From contig JAPVLO010000182.1 in the NCBI GenBank assembly GCA_027257055.1, positions 4,092,001 to 4,156,000 on the forward strand: a DNA stretch of 64,000 nt, written 5' to 3'. Below are positions 10,113 through 20,949 of this stretch, in pieces; within the stretch, counting starts at the first letter, position 1; every line of letters begins with the position of its first letter. The notes beneath the pieces are model-generated. The model did no database searches. It had not been told where the DNA came from and saw only the letters and a program-made list of their open reading frames with translations. The position numbers were made by a program, and so were the translations under genes. The DNA comes from Cephalopachus bancanus. Lineage: Eukaryota; Chordata; Mammalia; Primates; Tarsiidae.

Positions 10113-11620
10113 AAGGACCACCTGGTGGAACCTCGCTGCTTCCCTCTTGCTGATGAACTAGCGGAGGCCTCTTCTCACCACCTGGGCCTGAAAAGTCAAC
10201 AGCAGTTGTCAACTAGATGGATCGTTTGAGCCTCTAGATGGATAGCTTGTGTTTTTAAGAATTTCCAGATTAGATTTTTCAGCACTGGAGAGGTTCCACT
10301 TCACAATCCTTCATAGATTCTTGCTAAATCAGAGGTTCTGATGGCCATAAGAAAATCTCTCTGAAGCTGAGGGAGTGGTTTGAGGTCTCTTGCGGAGAAC
10401 GAAGGCCTGGAGATAGATATAGGCTGAATTAAAGGGAGAAAGGTGACACCTGGAAAAGTCCATCTGTGGAGGAGCGAAGGCAGGAAGAGCCTGGGACGGG
10501 CCGTTTAATGATTGAAACGTGTGTCCCGCTGATTGTGTAATGTGAACTTTAACTTCTCCCAAGTATAGTTTGTGCCTTGAGAATCCTTCACAGGTTAGTA
10601 AAAAACAATCGCACATTTAAACGGCTCAGGTGCTTGACGACTGCAGCACAAGGGGCGTGAGATGCTGGGAGAGGAAGGGATTAGGGCCAAGAATCCCTGG
10701 GGCAAGGTGCCCGGAGTCATCTCGCCCATTTGAAAGTCCTCGGCAGCAGTCGAGAAAGTTGGCCCAAAGGAAGCTGCAGCAGGAGGCCGCGGACAGTGAC
10801 CTGGGAGCGCCCCGGGGAGCTGGACACGGTGCAGTAAAGCCATGGGCTGCACCAAAGTCCATCCCTGCCTCTACACACCTCGCTGCCGCTGAGGCCTCCC
10901 TCCTCAGGTGAGCTGGGCACGTGGGGACAAAGCTTCCTGGGTGAGGTGGAGTCCTGCCGTCAGAACACTGGGAAATCCGGTCCTCGAGTATAAGAAACAT
11001 GGACACGGAAGGGTGTGGGCAATGGAAAAGAGCCCGGTACCAGAGAGCTGGCCTGGGGCCTGGGCAGGAGTTCCGCACAAAGGCAGGCACCAGAACAAAA
11101 GGCCACACACACCCCACAAGGGAGCAGAGAAACTCAAGTGGGAGAGTCCACCGTGCCACTGAACACTGACGGGTGCCAAACAGCCACCAGGGCCAAGGCT
11201 ACTGGCAGAGGACCAAGTGGCTGGGTGGTGAGAACTTGAAGCTTAACTCTGCTGCACAGGCTGAAGAAAGTACAAGAGGGAGAAAGAAAACCCAAACCTG
11301 GCTTTGCCTTTTTCACTGTGGTGGCTGCAGGAACCAATGGCATCCATGGCTGCTATTTACTTACTCCAGCCCTGTGTCCTGCTCCCCGTGGCGCCAGAAT
11401 TTTCCATATGCTTTGTGTGCAGAGATGAGAATGGAAATGGTGTCTGATGCCTCCGGGAGGGGCTAGTTGATGCATTTGTGCAATCCACCTAAGGCATGTT
11501 ACCAGGCCTGGGTTGGCAGAGAATCACAGCACATGAAAAGAAGTGGTGCAGAGTGTCTGGCAGGGAGCAGAGATGTCTCTGAGTCAGCCCATCTTGCCAG
11601 CCATCATCCTACCCCCAAAA
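10113..11620. other. Unique, moderately GC-rich interval
   Basis: No repeats recognised across about 1.5 kb. Overlapping open frames on both strands around 10.6-11.2 kb (up to 177 aa) reflect GC richness. A donor-like CTCCTCAG|GTGAGCTGG lies at about 10907, but no convincing acceptor or coding exon goes with it. Could be regulatory or part of a non-coding transcript; unproven. Confidence 0.4.
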
Positions 11621-11621
11621 G

Positions 11622-11912
11622 GATAGGCACAGTGGCCAAAGCCTGTAATCCCAGCACTTTGGGAGGCCAAGGCAAGAGGACTGCCTGAGTTCAGGGGTTT
11701 GAGACCAGCCTGGGCAACTTGGTGAGATCTCGTCTCTACAATAAATCAAAAAATTAGCCGGGCATGGTGGCACGCGCCTGTAGTACCACCTACTTGGAAG
11801 ACTGAGGCAGAAGGATCACCTGAGCCCAGCAGATCGAGTCTGCGGTGGCCATAAGCATGTCACTGCACTCCAGCCTGGGTGACAGAGTGAGACTCCAACT
11901 CAAAAAAAAAAA
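11622..11912 (+). mobile_element. Lemur-lineage Alu, older
   Basis: Dimer with the ACAATAAATCAAAAAATTAG linker and the long GGGCAACTTGGTGAGATC left-arm form. Many CpGs have become TG/CA, so it is older than the copies at 9409 or 51315. Confidence 0.92.
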
Positions 11913-12236
11913 GGTCTCCTGATGGCTTCATGAACACAAACAGAAAACCTATACAAGCGAGAGGACACAGAAGCTGCCTGAACAAAGTGATGCAAATCAT
12001 CGAAAGAACAGGGCCATATCCTAGGGGATTAAGTGTGCCCAGCCGTGGATTCACATGAATATTTATTGAAAAAGGCGAGAACAGAGGTCAGGGAAGAATA
12101 CGGATATACTGATCTGGTACCAAATACTTTTCACAATGCCAGGCCATATAATTATCCTTTCTTCTTCTCATTCACTAGATGACTTCAGGCTACTTTTCAT
12201 TATCACCACCCAAATGTAGGAAAAACAGATGAGTCA
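11913..12236. other. Unassigned DNA between repeats
   Basis: Nothing recognised apart from a weak L2-like stretch around 12118-12180. Confidence 0.35.
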
Positions 12237-12310
12237 AATTTATTGAGAAACTACTATGTGCTTTATATACTAATCTAATTTCATACACACAGCAGTCCAA
12301 TAGGGTATTT
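12237..12310 (-). mobile_element. L2/MIR 3'-end relic
   Basis: TTTATTGAGAAACTACTATG followed by TCTAATTTCATACACAC matches the antisense 3' end of L2/MIR-class elements. It leads directly into the CA microsatellite. Confidence 0.55.
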
Positions 12311-12312
12311 TT

Positions 12313-12313
<1 letters not shown>

Positions 12314-12352
<39 letters not shown>

Positions 12353-12368
12353 ACACACACACACACAC
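12314..12368. repeat. (CA)n microsatellite
   Basis: A CA tract with one interruption (CATACA). Confidence 0.95.
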
Positions 12369-12414
12369 GAGGGAAACTCAGAAAAAAATTGGTATAAGTA
12401 TCAGAGTTGGAGAT

Positions 12415-12701
12415 TTTTTTTTTTTTTTTTTTGAGTCAGGGTTTCACTCTGTCACCCAGGTTGTAATGCAGGATTCACTGCAGCCTTGACCTTCTGGGCT
12501 CTGGTGATCCTTCCACCTCAGCCTCCCACATAGCTGGGGCTACAAGTGTGGGCCACCACATTGACTCATTTTTTGTTTTGTAGAGATGAGGTCTTGCTAG
12601 GCTGCCTAAACTGGTCTCAAACACCTGGGCTCAAGCAATTCTCCCACCTTAGCCTCCCAAAGTGCTAGGATTGTAGGTATGAGCCACCACGCCAGGCCCC
12701 A
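12415..12701 (-). mobile_element. Old AluJ-like element
   Basis: Antisense dimer with a T17 tail and the older linker TTTTTTGTTTTGTAGAGATGAG. Flanks AGTTGGAGATT (12404) and GGTTGGAGATT (12702) form its duplication. Confidence 0.88.
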
Positions 12702-12739
12702 GGTTGGAGATTGTAAGCCCAGTTCTGTCTGACACCAAC

Positions 12740-13112
<373 letters not shown>

Positions 13113-13744
13113 CTTGCTGTACTGCTTTCTTTCTTTCCTCCCATTTCAGTACAAGCCCCAGTTACAGCACAAACTCTGTTTCAGAAACATCTCACCCCTT
13201 CCGGCTTGTCTTAAGAAATGACAGACATTTGAAAGCCTTAGGATCATTCCTTTTCTAACAAATGGGTGCCAGATATAACTGACATAGGTTTCCCTCGTTA
13301 GCTGCGTATCCGCGGGTCTGATGAACACAATCCGAATCACACTGGAGGCAAACGGGCCGTTCTGAGAGGTTTACTCATTGCTCTGCGGTTGTTATGTGAG
13401 CTAGTAAGAAGCACCGCACCGAAAGCTGTAAGCACGGGGCTCTTGCTTCTGTCTGCCCGCTAGTTAGCTTTGTGACATGCAGAACATGTATTGACCCACC
13501 TGGACTCAATTTCCTTACTTGCGGAATGTGGGTGTAGGATGTGATAATATCTGAATTTCCTTCCATTTTCTACCACGTGGGCCATGACGTTGTTACAGTC
13601 TCAAAACCGTGCAATATCCATCTAGAAGATGGCTGTGTCATTTAGTCTGTGAGAGTTTACCTGAAACATATCTTAATCTTTTTATAAAAGAAAAAGTTAT
13701 GAAACCACAAAGGGCTGTTTTCTTAAACAAAAACCAGGCCAAGG

Positions 13745-13776
<32 letters not shown>

Positions 13777-14670
13777 CTTTTAAGAACAGTCTGGGGCAAT
13801 CTGGAGAGTCTGATGTTTATGCTTAAATGTTAATTACAGGTTTTTTCAGTGACATGTGCGACCTTGACTTTTAATTATTCAGGAGTGGTAAGTATGGAGC
13901 CTTTGACACAAAATGCTTGGAAGTAAGGTAACCCTGCTCTAGTTTTCTCAAATCAGAAGGCATCTATTTGCTTTTGGAGTAGGGATTAAGGACACATTCA
14001 TTCTAGAGAAGATGAACATAGTCCAATGGTGTAATCCTGTCGTTGGCATAATTCACACTTGCTGACGATGATTATTAGAGGAAGTCCAAGGACACAGCCC
14101 AGCGAGGCTCTCTGTGGCCTGGGCCTTGTGCAGTGCAGTTACTGAGAGACCCGCTGGTAGGTCCTGCCCTGGGATGGGGGTTTGCTGAAGGAGTGGTTTC
14201 CGCCTCCTCTTAGAGGCCTCCCAAGGCACCATGGGGCGGTGGGGGTTCTTGACAAGTCAGGCTCTGTTGAGAAGTCTGCTTCTCTGCTTGTGGAACTCAA
14301 TGGTGTGTGGGAATCGGAGCTGGGAGCAGACACTTCGTGATATTGGTTCATTCTGTGCTTCCAAACTGAACTCGGAGATGTCCCAGAAGAGGCCTCAGAA
14401 GGGGCGGGAGATGCCTGCAGGGAGGGACAACGGAACTGCCTTCTCCCGATACAACCAGAGAGGCTGGACATTTCCGTAGTGTGCCCTCGTGCAGGTTTTC
14501 TTTGGGAAGATGTCCTGTGGCAAACAAAGCAACACAACAACTGTTCCAACCCTACCAAAGCACCCTCTTACCTATTTCAGCTGATAGGCATTTAACCAGC
14601 ATCTTCTCCTGAGAACAGCACCCTTTCCACCTCCGTAGCAGGGTCTAGGGGGGCTTGTCAAAGAAACCTC
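13113..14670. other. Mostly unique DNA with a MIR relic and (CT)n
   Basis: A weak MIR-like sense stretch lies at about 13450-13560 (GTTAGCTTTGTGACATGC, CAATTTCCTTACTTGCGG). A (CT)n tract is at 13744-13770. A 139-aa frame on the minus strand at 14139-14558 has no recognisable domain and overlaps an 82-aa frame on the other strand. No gene called. Confidence 0.45.
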
Positions 14671-14671
14671 A

Positions 14672-14973
14672 GCCTGGCACGGTGATCCTTGCCTATAAAG
14701 TCCCAGCACTTGGCGAGGCCGAGGCAGGAGGATGGTTTGAGTCTAGGAGTTCGAGACCAGCCTGGGCAACATAGCGAGAACTTGTCTCTACAAAAAAATC
14801 AAAAAAGTAACCGGGCGTGGTGATGAGCACCTGTGGTCCCAGCGGGAGACCGAAGCAGGAGAATTGCCAGAGTCCAGAAAATTGAGGATGCAGTGAGCTG
14901 TGATCATGCCACTGCCCTCCAACCTGGGCGATGGAGTGAGACCACGACTAAAAAAAAAAAAAAAAAAAAAAAA
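14672..14973 (+). mobile_element. AluJ-like element
   Basis: Dimer with AGTTCGAGACCAGCCTGGG and a linker CTACAAAAAAATCAAAAAAG, ending in an A25 tail. Lacks the AATAAATC linker, so it predates the lemur-specific subfamilies. Confidence 0.9.
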
Positions 14974-15905
14974 AGCTTCTCTTCTGCAAAGATGTATTTA
15001 CTTTTTACAATAGTAGAAGTTAAAGGAGAGTTTCTTACCATTGGCCTGGACCTTGAAGTTCAGTCTTTGATTGGCAGATGAAGAGTCATAGTCATGTCCA
15101 CCTAGATCCCTTCAGGGGCCAGAAATGAACGCCGAGAGCCACAGTTCAGCTTAAGCTCCCGTCCGGTTTCCTCCCTCCGACTCCCTCTCATTGTCTTGGG
15201 ATCACACGGGACTTTCTCCCCCTTCTCTTGATAAGACACTACCTTGGGAAACGGCCTTCATAGGCCCAGAGCCAAAGCCTCAACATTCCAAGGAGTAATC
15301 ACAGGTTGGAATAAATCCCTCTAGAAAGTTCATGGGTGCAGACTGTGAGAATAGTATGTTCCAGCCCAAGGTACTTCAGGGCCTGAATACCACGGGTCCT
15401 GGCCGGCACAGGTGTTTACTGAGAGCCGGACAAGCCATTTCTGTCTGGGGGGAAGGCTTTTTGCTCCATGACGCCATTCTGTTTCAACAGTCCGGTGGTT
15501 TTAGATTTGCCTCTCACCTCTCTGCTTCCCTTTAGCCATCATAAAGATAGGCTGCAGAGATCAGATTTCTCTCTGTACACTGTGTTTTCATTCTTTCTGA
15601 TTAAACATTTCCTGTGTTTTCCTAGCCTGCGACAACCCATCAAAGCCTCATTCCCCTTCTTGAACCTCCAGCCCTGGCCCTGATCGCTGTGAAATCAAGA
15701 TAGAGGCTATGTTCTCCCAGGAGTTAGGCCCTGGGTTTTCTTCTAAGCAAATGTCTTTGAAAATAACAAAGGTTTGTTAATTATTTGGCTGTGATCTGGG
15801 TCCTGAGGCAGGTGTACCCCATTGTTTGCATAATGTCTTCCCTAAAATGAGAAAGGATTTTTATGCATGAAGGGGAGAAGAGAAAACTACATTTGAAATT
15901 GCTCC
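14974..15905. other. Unique DNA, no feature recognised
   Basis: No repeat or gene recognised in about 930 bases. Open frames are 71 aa or less. Confidence 0.45.
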
Positions 15906-15908
15906 CTG

Positions 15909-16063
15909 GTCGGGCACGGTGGCTCAAGCCTGAAATCCCAGCACTTTGGGAGGCCGAGGTGAGAGGATTGCCTGAGCCCAGTGTGCGAGACCGGCCTGGG
16001 CAACTAGGTGAGACCTCGTCTCTACAAAAACAATTAGCCTCATCTCTACAATAAATCAAAAAA
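15909..16063 (+). mobile_element. Truncated Alu (left arm plus duplicated linker)
   Basis: A left arm ending GGTGAGACCTCGTCTCTAC, then a second copy of the linker junction (CTCATCTCTACAATAAATC). The right arm is absent. Sequence resembling an LTR 5' end follows directly, so the truncation may be due to that later insertion or to a rearrangement. Confidence 0.8.
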
Positions 16064-16544
16064 TCTGTAATGTAAACATGCTAACCTAATCAGCCTTTCC
16101 TGACCTTCATGACAACAGACAGACCCCATCACCATGGCAGCAATCATGTGACTAGCCCACCTATCTGCCTGCTGTCCATCCTCAGCCCCTGCACTCGGCT
16201 GCTCTCCGTGATGATGTGGAGCAGAGCACCACCCCATCACCTTGATGACCTTCCACCATCAAAGGGAAAGTTTAAAAAGGATTCAGCTTCAAGTAGCCAG
16301 CGGCCATTGCTTTACTAGATGCTGGTATGGCCATGTGCTCTTTGAGCTATGACCAGGCCATGTTTTCCGAAGCCTTGGCCCCTTCCTCTACCCTGGGGAG
16401 GTGAATCTATCTATCTCCTCTCTCTCTCTCGCTAATTTACTTTTAAATCAATTATATTTACTAATCTAAGTTCTGTGCACTTATTTGCACCTTTCACGCG
16501 GCACCAGGGATTGCACACCATCGCCCCAGCAGGTCTGATCTAAC
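16064..16544 (+). mobile_element. Possible solo ERV LTR with adjoining primer-binding-like site
   Basis: A TG...CA-bounded stretch (TGTAATGTAAACATG to GATCTAACA) is followed within three bases by TGGAGTCCCTACTGGGGG, a layout like an LTR end followed by a tRNA primer-binding site. It includes a TTTAAAAAGG box and a pyrimidine repeat near 16405-16431. No gag-like sequence follows. Family unknown; tentative. Confidence 0.35.
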
Positions 16545-17855
16545 ATTTTGGAGTCCCTACTGGGGGAAGTTTTAACCTAACAATTACGAAGTTATTAATG
16601 GGTCTTTGTATAGAATTCAGGGTGAAATAGGATAAAAAATTTTTTTTATTCCTCCACTAACCTCTAATAATTAGAGTAAGAATCAAACTAAAATTTGGCT
16701 TTTTTTCGGTCATGAATGAGATCCACAAGCCACTGTAGTAATAACAATACCTGTATCTGTTTCAGTAATAGAAACTGTAGATAATCACCTATCATATTAC
16801 AATGGTTGTGAATATCTTGAAATATCCTTTGCACTCAACATTTCATCAAAATTTTGGTACTTATTAAACTTGCTTCTTGATCTTGTTACTTAATACATTA
16901 ATAAAGAGGCAGAAATATTACCAGAACACAGTTTTGTAAATATTCTGATAGCTTATAACATTATTTCAATTGTATTTCAACAGCATTTGTTTCCTCTGTA
17001 ATCTTATCTATTTTATTTTATGCATTTAAAAGCCTCATGCTGGGAAACAGTCCATGGGCTTCAATCCCAGTTGCTAAAGGAACTCATGATATTAAACAAT
17101 AAAAATAAAAAAGTAAGAGCCCCTGTGGGTGGTGGAGCTAGAATTGAAACCCAGCTCTGACTGAACCTAATGTCCATTTTTTGTTTTAATGCCACCTGCT
17201 AACTTGGTCTATTTTGGGCCCAAGGCTAGCAGTGCATTGATGCTCTGTGTCAATACCCTGAGTTGTAACCAACCAAAACTGCAGGAAGTGAGGAACCCCT
17301 GGAATGACTGTACATCAAACTCTGGGTTAGCCTTTCAGCTGAATCCAACATGCTTTGGATGTGAGAACAAATCTATGAACTCCTTTTCTTATTACCTCTG
17401 ACAGAAGCGATTTCAAAAGCGTCAGTAGTGTTTGTAATATTATCGAGTGCCAGTAATATGTGTTGGTTTCTACCCTGGCACTTTAAGAGAAGTTCCGTAA
17501 ATGTTTAGGGGCAGATGCAACGCACAGACATTGTGATAGGCAGGGGAAGTAAGGGAGCAAAAAGACTGAGCTTCTGCTTTCTGCAGGCATACTCCAACAG
17601 GACAAAAAATGGGCAAACTTTATGTCAGGCGGTGCCCTCAACCAGGATCAACCAAGGCACCACGGAAGTCAGGGATGGGAGAGGAGCTTTCTGACAGCAT
17701 GGGTTGGAGTAGCCTAAGGAAGAGGATTTGCTGGCGTGGTGGAGCATAGGCCAGGCGAAAGGGTTTGAGGATAGAAGAGGGCTCTAGCCCATACAGGAAA
17801 AGGCAGAGCATTTTTGGCAAAACCATGGTCCAATATGTGACGGTCACGCTCTTGG
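16545..17855. other. AT-rich unique DNA with a short MIR relic
   Basis: Mostly unassigned. A short antisense MIR-like piece is at about 17125-17180 (GGTGGAGCTAGAATTGAAACC). No gene. Confidence 0.4.
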
Positions 17856-17859
17856 CAAC

Positions 17860-18540
17860 GGCTTACCAGTTCCTCCACAGCCTGTCACTCTCTCCCACCT
17901 CTCTGCCAGCTTTCTTCCCTTGTGCATCCCAGGAAAGCTACTCTTCTTTGAACAACTCAGGTCTGCTCCTGTCCCAGTGGCTTTGTGTTTGCCATTCTTT
18001 CTCTGGAAAGGCCCGTCACCTCGATAACCTGGAGGCTCACTTCTACATCTTCTTGATGTCTTTGAGCAGACGTTACCTTCAGAGTTAAGGGGTTTTGGCC
18101 ACCCTATTTCAAGTCTCAACCTGCCTCCCCACCCCGGCATGCCCCCATTTCCTGTTGTAGTTTTCTCTAAAATAGGGATTATCGTTGACATACTACAACA
18201 GTGATTCTTAAACCTGAGTATTATCAGAATCACCTGAGGGCTTATTAAAACTCTTTACTGGGCCCACACCCAGAACCAAGACCGATTCAGTAGGGCTTGG
18301 TAGGGATCAAGCATTTGTATTTCCAAGAGGTTTTCCAGGTAATCCTGACTCTGCTGGTGTGGGAGCTCACTTTGAGAACCCATGTATTATACATCCTAGG
18401 TCTATTGCCTGTCTACTCCTCTAGGAGGTAAGCTGCTTATGGCAGGGATTTTTGTGTTTTGTTCACTGCTGTGTCTCCAATGCCAGAACAGAGCCTAAAA
18501 TGCTGACAACATATCTGCTGAGTAGACAGATTGGATGTGG
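17860..18540 (+). mobile_element. L2 3' end split by a MER5 MITE
   Basis: Sense L2 3' region: CCTCACAGCC-like start, then ATTTCAAGTCTCAACCTGCC and CCACCCCGGCATGCC. After the interruption come GGCAGGGATTTTTGTGTTTTG and CACTGCTGTGTCTCCAATG, the classic L2 3' order. An hAT MITE is inserted at about 18196-18392. Confidence 0.8.
18199..18392 (+). mobile_element. MER5A-type hAT-Charlie MITE
   Basis: Inverted ends CAGTGATTCTTAAACC and CTTTGAGAACCCATG, with the CACCTGAGGGCTTATTAAA body. Flanking octamers TACTACAA and TATTATAC match at 5 of 8 positions, a decayed 8-bp hAT target duplication. It lies within L2. Confidence 0.85.
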
Positions 18541-18724
18541 CATGCCGAGGGGGTGATCAGTGAGAGCCAAGTTTGAAAGGAAAATTCGGCCCTACTCTTG
18601 ATAAATTGCTGTAGCAATACGACTTTATTATAATGAATATGTCGATTATAACAAAACCAGTTTCCAATTATTGACTGTTTCCACTATGCCAGGCCATTTC
18701 ACAATGACTTTCAAAGGGACTGCA

Positions 18725-18825
18725 TGACTTTAATTTGCTATAATCACACAGTGTATGTAACGGTGGCTCGGGTCTGCCTGACTCTGAAAGGTGGCCTTGA
18801 CCACTGTGCTATACAGCCATCTAAT
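18725..18825 (-). mobile_element. MIR relic
   Basis: Antisense MIR core: TATAATCACACAGTGTATG, GTCTGCCTGACTCTG and ACCACTGTGCTATACAGCC. Confidence 0.65.
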
Positions 18826-18831
18826 GACTGA

Positions 18832-19085
18832 CTTTTGAACTTTTTACTTTGAAATAATTGAAGGTTTAAAGAAGCGTTGTCATGATGAATTTCCATTCCT
18901 TTCAGTCAACTTCCTCTGATGTCGACATCTTATATAATCACGATACATTTATCAAAACTTAGAAATTAAAGTCGACACGATACTATTAACTAAACCACAG
19001 ACTTTTTTCAGATTTCACCTGCTTTTCCACGAACAGGTTCATCATCTGTTCCTGGGTCCAATCCAAGATACCACTGTCTAGCAAA
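18832..19085 (-). mobile_element. Ancient L1M4/L1ME-like fragment
   Basis: Antisense stretch with TACTTTGAAATAATTGAAGG, TTATCAAAACTTAGAAATTA and CCTGGGTCCAATCCAAGAT in the order found in very old mammalian L1 3' regions. Confidence 0.5.
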
Positions 19086-19572
19086 TTTTAGACTTACTAC
19101 TTGGCAAACGTGAAGGTGGGTGGTGTGAAGTCCTGACGATGCAAAGCCTATGAAGATGCAGTGTAGCCCTTAAGGTACATGTGACAGGGAACAGACCCAG
19201 AATTAAAGGGTCTTGCCAGGACAGAGGGATGTTCACAGTGCTTTAAGAGCCAAAGGAAGGCGGGGTGGCAGGCAAATCTTGGGGTTTGGCAAGGCTTTCT
19301 GGCAGAGTCAAGCAAGAGGAACAGTGTGAGTAGATACTGCAAGCCACTGAATATCAGCAGAGGGAAAGGTCAGAGATTGATAATGGTTGAGGGGAAGAAA
19401 CAGGGGGAGACTGGTTGGGAAACACCGAGAACTGAGACATGACCCCTCAGTGCTAGGGACTAACAAGGCTATCTTCCAGGGTACCAATGCTGTGAGGTAT
19501 TGATACTGGAATCTTCTGGCAGGAGTGTGAAGGCCAAATGCTTACCCTTGATAATTAACCAAATTGTTTATA
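19086..19572. other. Unassigned DNA
   Basis: Possibly decayed L2 (GTGTGAAGGCCAAATGC-like phrases), but nothing firm. No gene. Confidence 0.3.
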
Positions 19573-20130
19573 CAAGGAGGGACCCCCAAAATAGAATTTA
19601 TTTATAAAAAATCGTGTATTTATTCTTACATGTTTAAACTTCTGTTACCTTCAACCTTCTCAAAACTTTCAGATAAAAACTTTGGTTGACCATTTGTGAC
19701 ATGATTGAAGGAAGAAACGTCCCAAGTTGTGGCAAGCAGGTGACTGGTTCTTCCACCATGACCACGCACTTGCCCACACCGTGCTAAGCGTTCAGCAGTT
19801 TTTAACCAAAAGCAACTTGACCCCAGTGCCCCAACCTCCCTATTCACCTGGTCTTGCTCTGAGCAACTTTTGTTTGTTTGTTTGTTTCCCTGGATGAAAA
19901 AAGTCTTCAAAGGGAAATGTTTTGCTGACGCAGAAGAGGTGAAACAAAAAATGGCCGAAGCACTAAAAGTCATCTAAATAGTTCAAAAACTGTTTTGAGT
20001 AATGGAAAAAGTATCTTGATAGGTGTATTGCATTAAACAAAGAGTCTTTTAAAGGTGATTGAAATTTAGACATATAAGAATAAATACAGAATTTTTTATC
20101 AACAAATTCCAGGTTTTTGGGTCCCTCTTG
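19573..20130 (+). mobile_element. Mariner-type DNA transposon, copy 1 (foldback form)
   Basis: Terminal inverted repeats CAAGGAGGGACCC and GGGTCCCTCTTG, with a TA-like target site. The outer ~85 bases at each end are inverted copies of each other. Inside, one frame keeps HHDHALAHTVLSVQQFL (the HD catalytic-block pattern of mariner) and PQPPYSPGLALSNF, where the usual SPDLAPSD signature has lost its aspartates. Further on lie KGKHFADAEEVKQK-like residues, so this is the C-terminal half of a dead transposase. Confidence 0.85.
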
Positions 20131-20159
20131 TGCAATGCTTCCAGTGTCATTTTATGATA

Positions 20160-20476
20160 CAGGCACATACCACTTAACGTTTTGGTCCGTTGGGAACTGC
20201 GTATATGACAATGGTTCCATAAGATGGTAGTGGAGCATATAAAGAAACCTGATATGTGACACTTGACATCGGCATTGCAGATCAAGTAGGGGAAATGACT
20301 GACATTCAGCAATGGTGCTGGGACATTTGGTTTTTTATAGGAAAACATATTTATATAAATAAAAGCATACACACCATCTTGGTTTGTGTAAGTACACTCT
20401 GATGCTTGTGCAAGGATAAAGTGGCCTAAGAACACGTTTCTTAGAACGTACCCCGTCATGAAGGGATGCATGACTG
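20160..20476. mobile_element. Tigger/pogo-type MITE with an L1 fragment inside
   Basis: Inverted ends CAGGCACATACCACTTAACG and GATGCATGACTG, flanked by TA on both sides (20158-20159 and 20477-20478). The interior around 20262-20385 resembles a decayed sense L1 ORF2 stretch (TTGACATCGGCATTGCAG, GGTGCTGGGACATTTGG), suggesting a secondary insertion. Exact family name uncertain. Confidence 0.7.
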
Positions 20477-20499
20477 TACTTACATAAGGGAGGTGGTAC

Positions 20500-20745
20500 A
20501 GGACAGTGGTTAATAAATAGCACGGGCTCTGAAAAGTCTGGATTAGAATCCCACCTGACTCTACCTTTTTCCAGCTGTGTGACTTGGAAGGTCACATACC
20601 TCTCTGTGCTTTTTTTTTTTTTTTTAAATGGGAACACCATTTCATGGTGTTGGAAGGAATACAGGAAATTATGACTGTCGGCATTTAGCACAGTGCCTGC
20701 ACACAGTAAAAGGTGAATGAGCATCAGCTTTTATTATACAAGTGA
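20500..20745 (+). mobile_element. MIR, near full length
   Basis: ACAGTGGTTAATAAATAGCA, CAGCTGTGTGACTTGGAAGG and TTTAGCACAGTGCCTGCAC in the canonical MIR order. A T16 run at 20610-20626 interrupts the core. Confidence 0.88.
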
Positions 20746-20829
20746 GTGTCTGTTTCTCTTCGTGCCTATATTTCTCAGACAAAAGCCAAGACACTTGAAT
20801 AATATTTTCTAAGAGCTTCCATGTACGTA

Positions 20830-20945
20830 GTCTCATTATACCTTCATCATGATTATTGTACCCATTTTATAGACAAGGAAAGTAGAGCACAGCTAAGTTA
20901 AATGACAAGTCTAAGATCACCCTACAACTAAGGAAAAGAGTCAAG
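20830..20945 (-). mobile_element. MIR relic
   Basis: CCCATTTTATAGACAAGGAAAG followed by AGTTAAATGACAAGTCTAAG, an antisense MIR core. Confidence 0.75.
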
Positions 20946-20949
20946 TTTT

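Noticed and set aside
10626..11239. Open frames up to 177 aa and a CAG|GTGAGC donor-like site at 10907
   Set aside because: Frames on both strands overlap, no domain or acceptor is visible, and the region is GC-rich; not enough for an exon.
14139..14558. 139-aa minus-strand frame
   Set aside because: Ser/Pro/Thr-rich, no domain, competing frame on the other strand.
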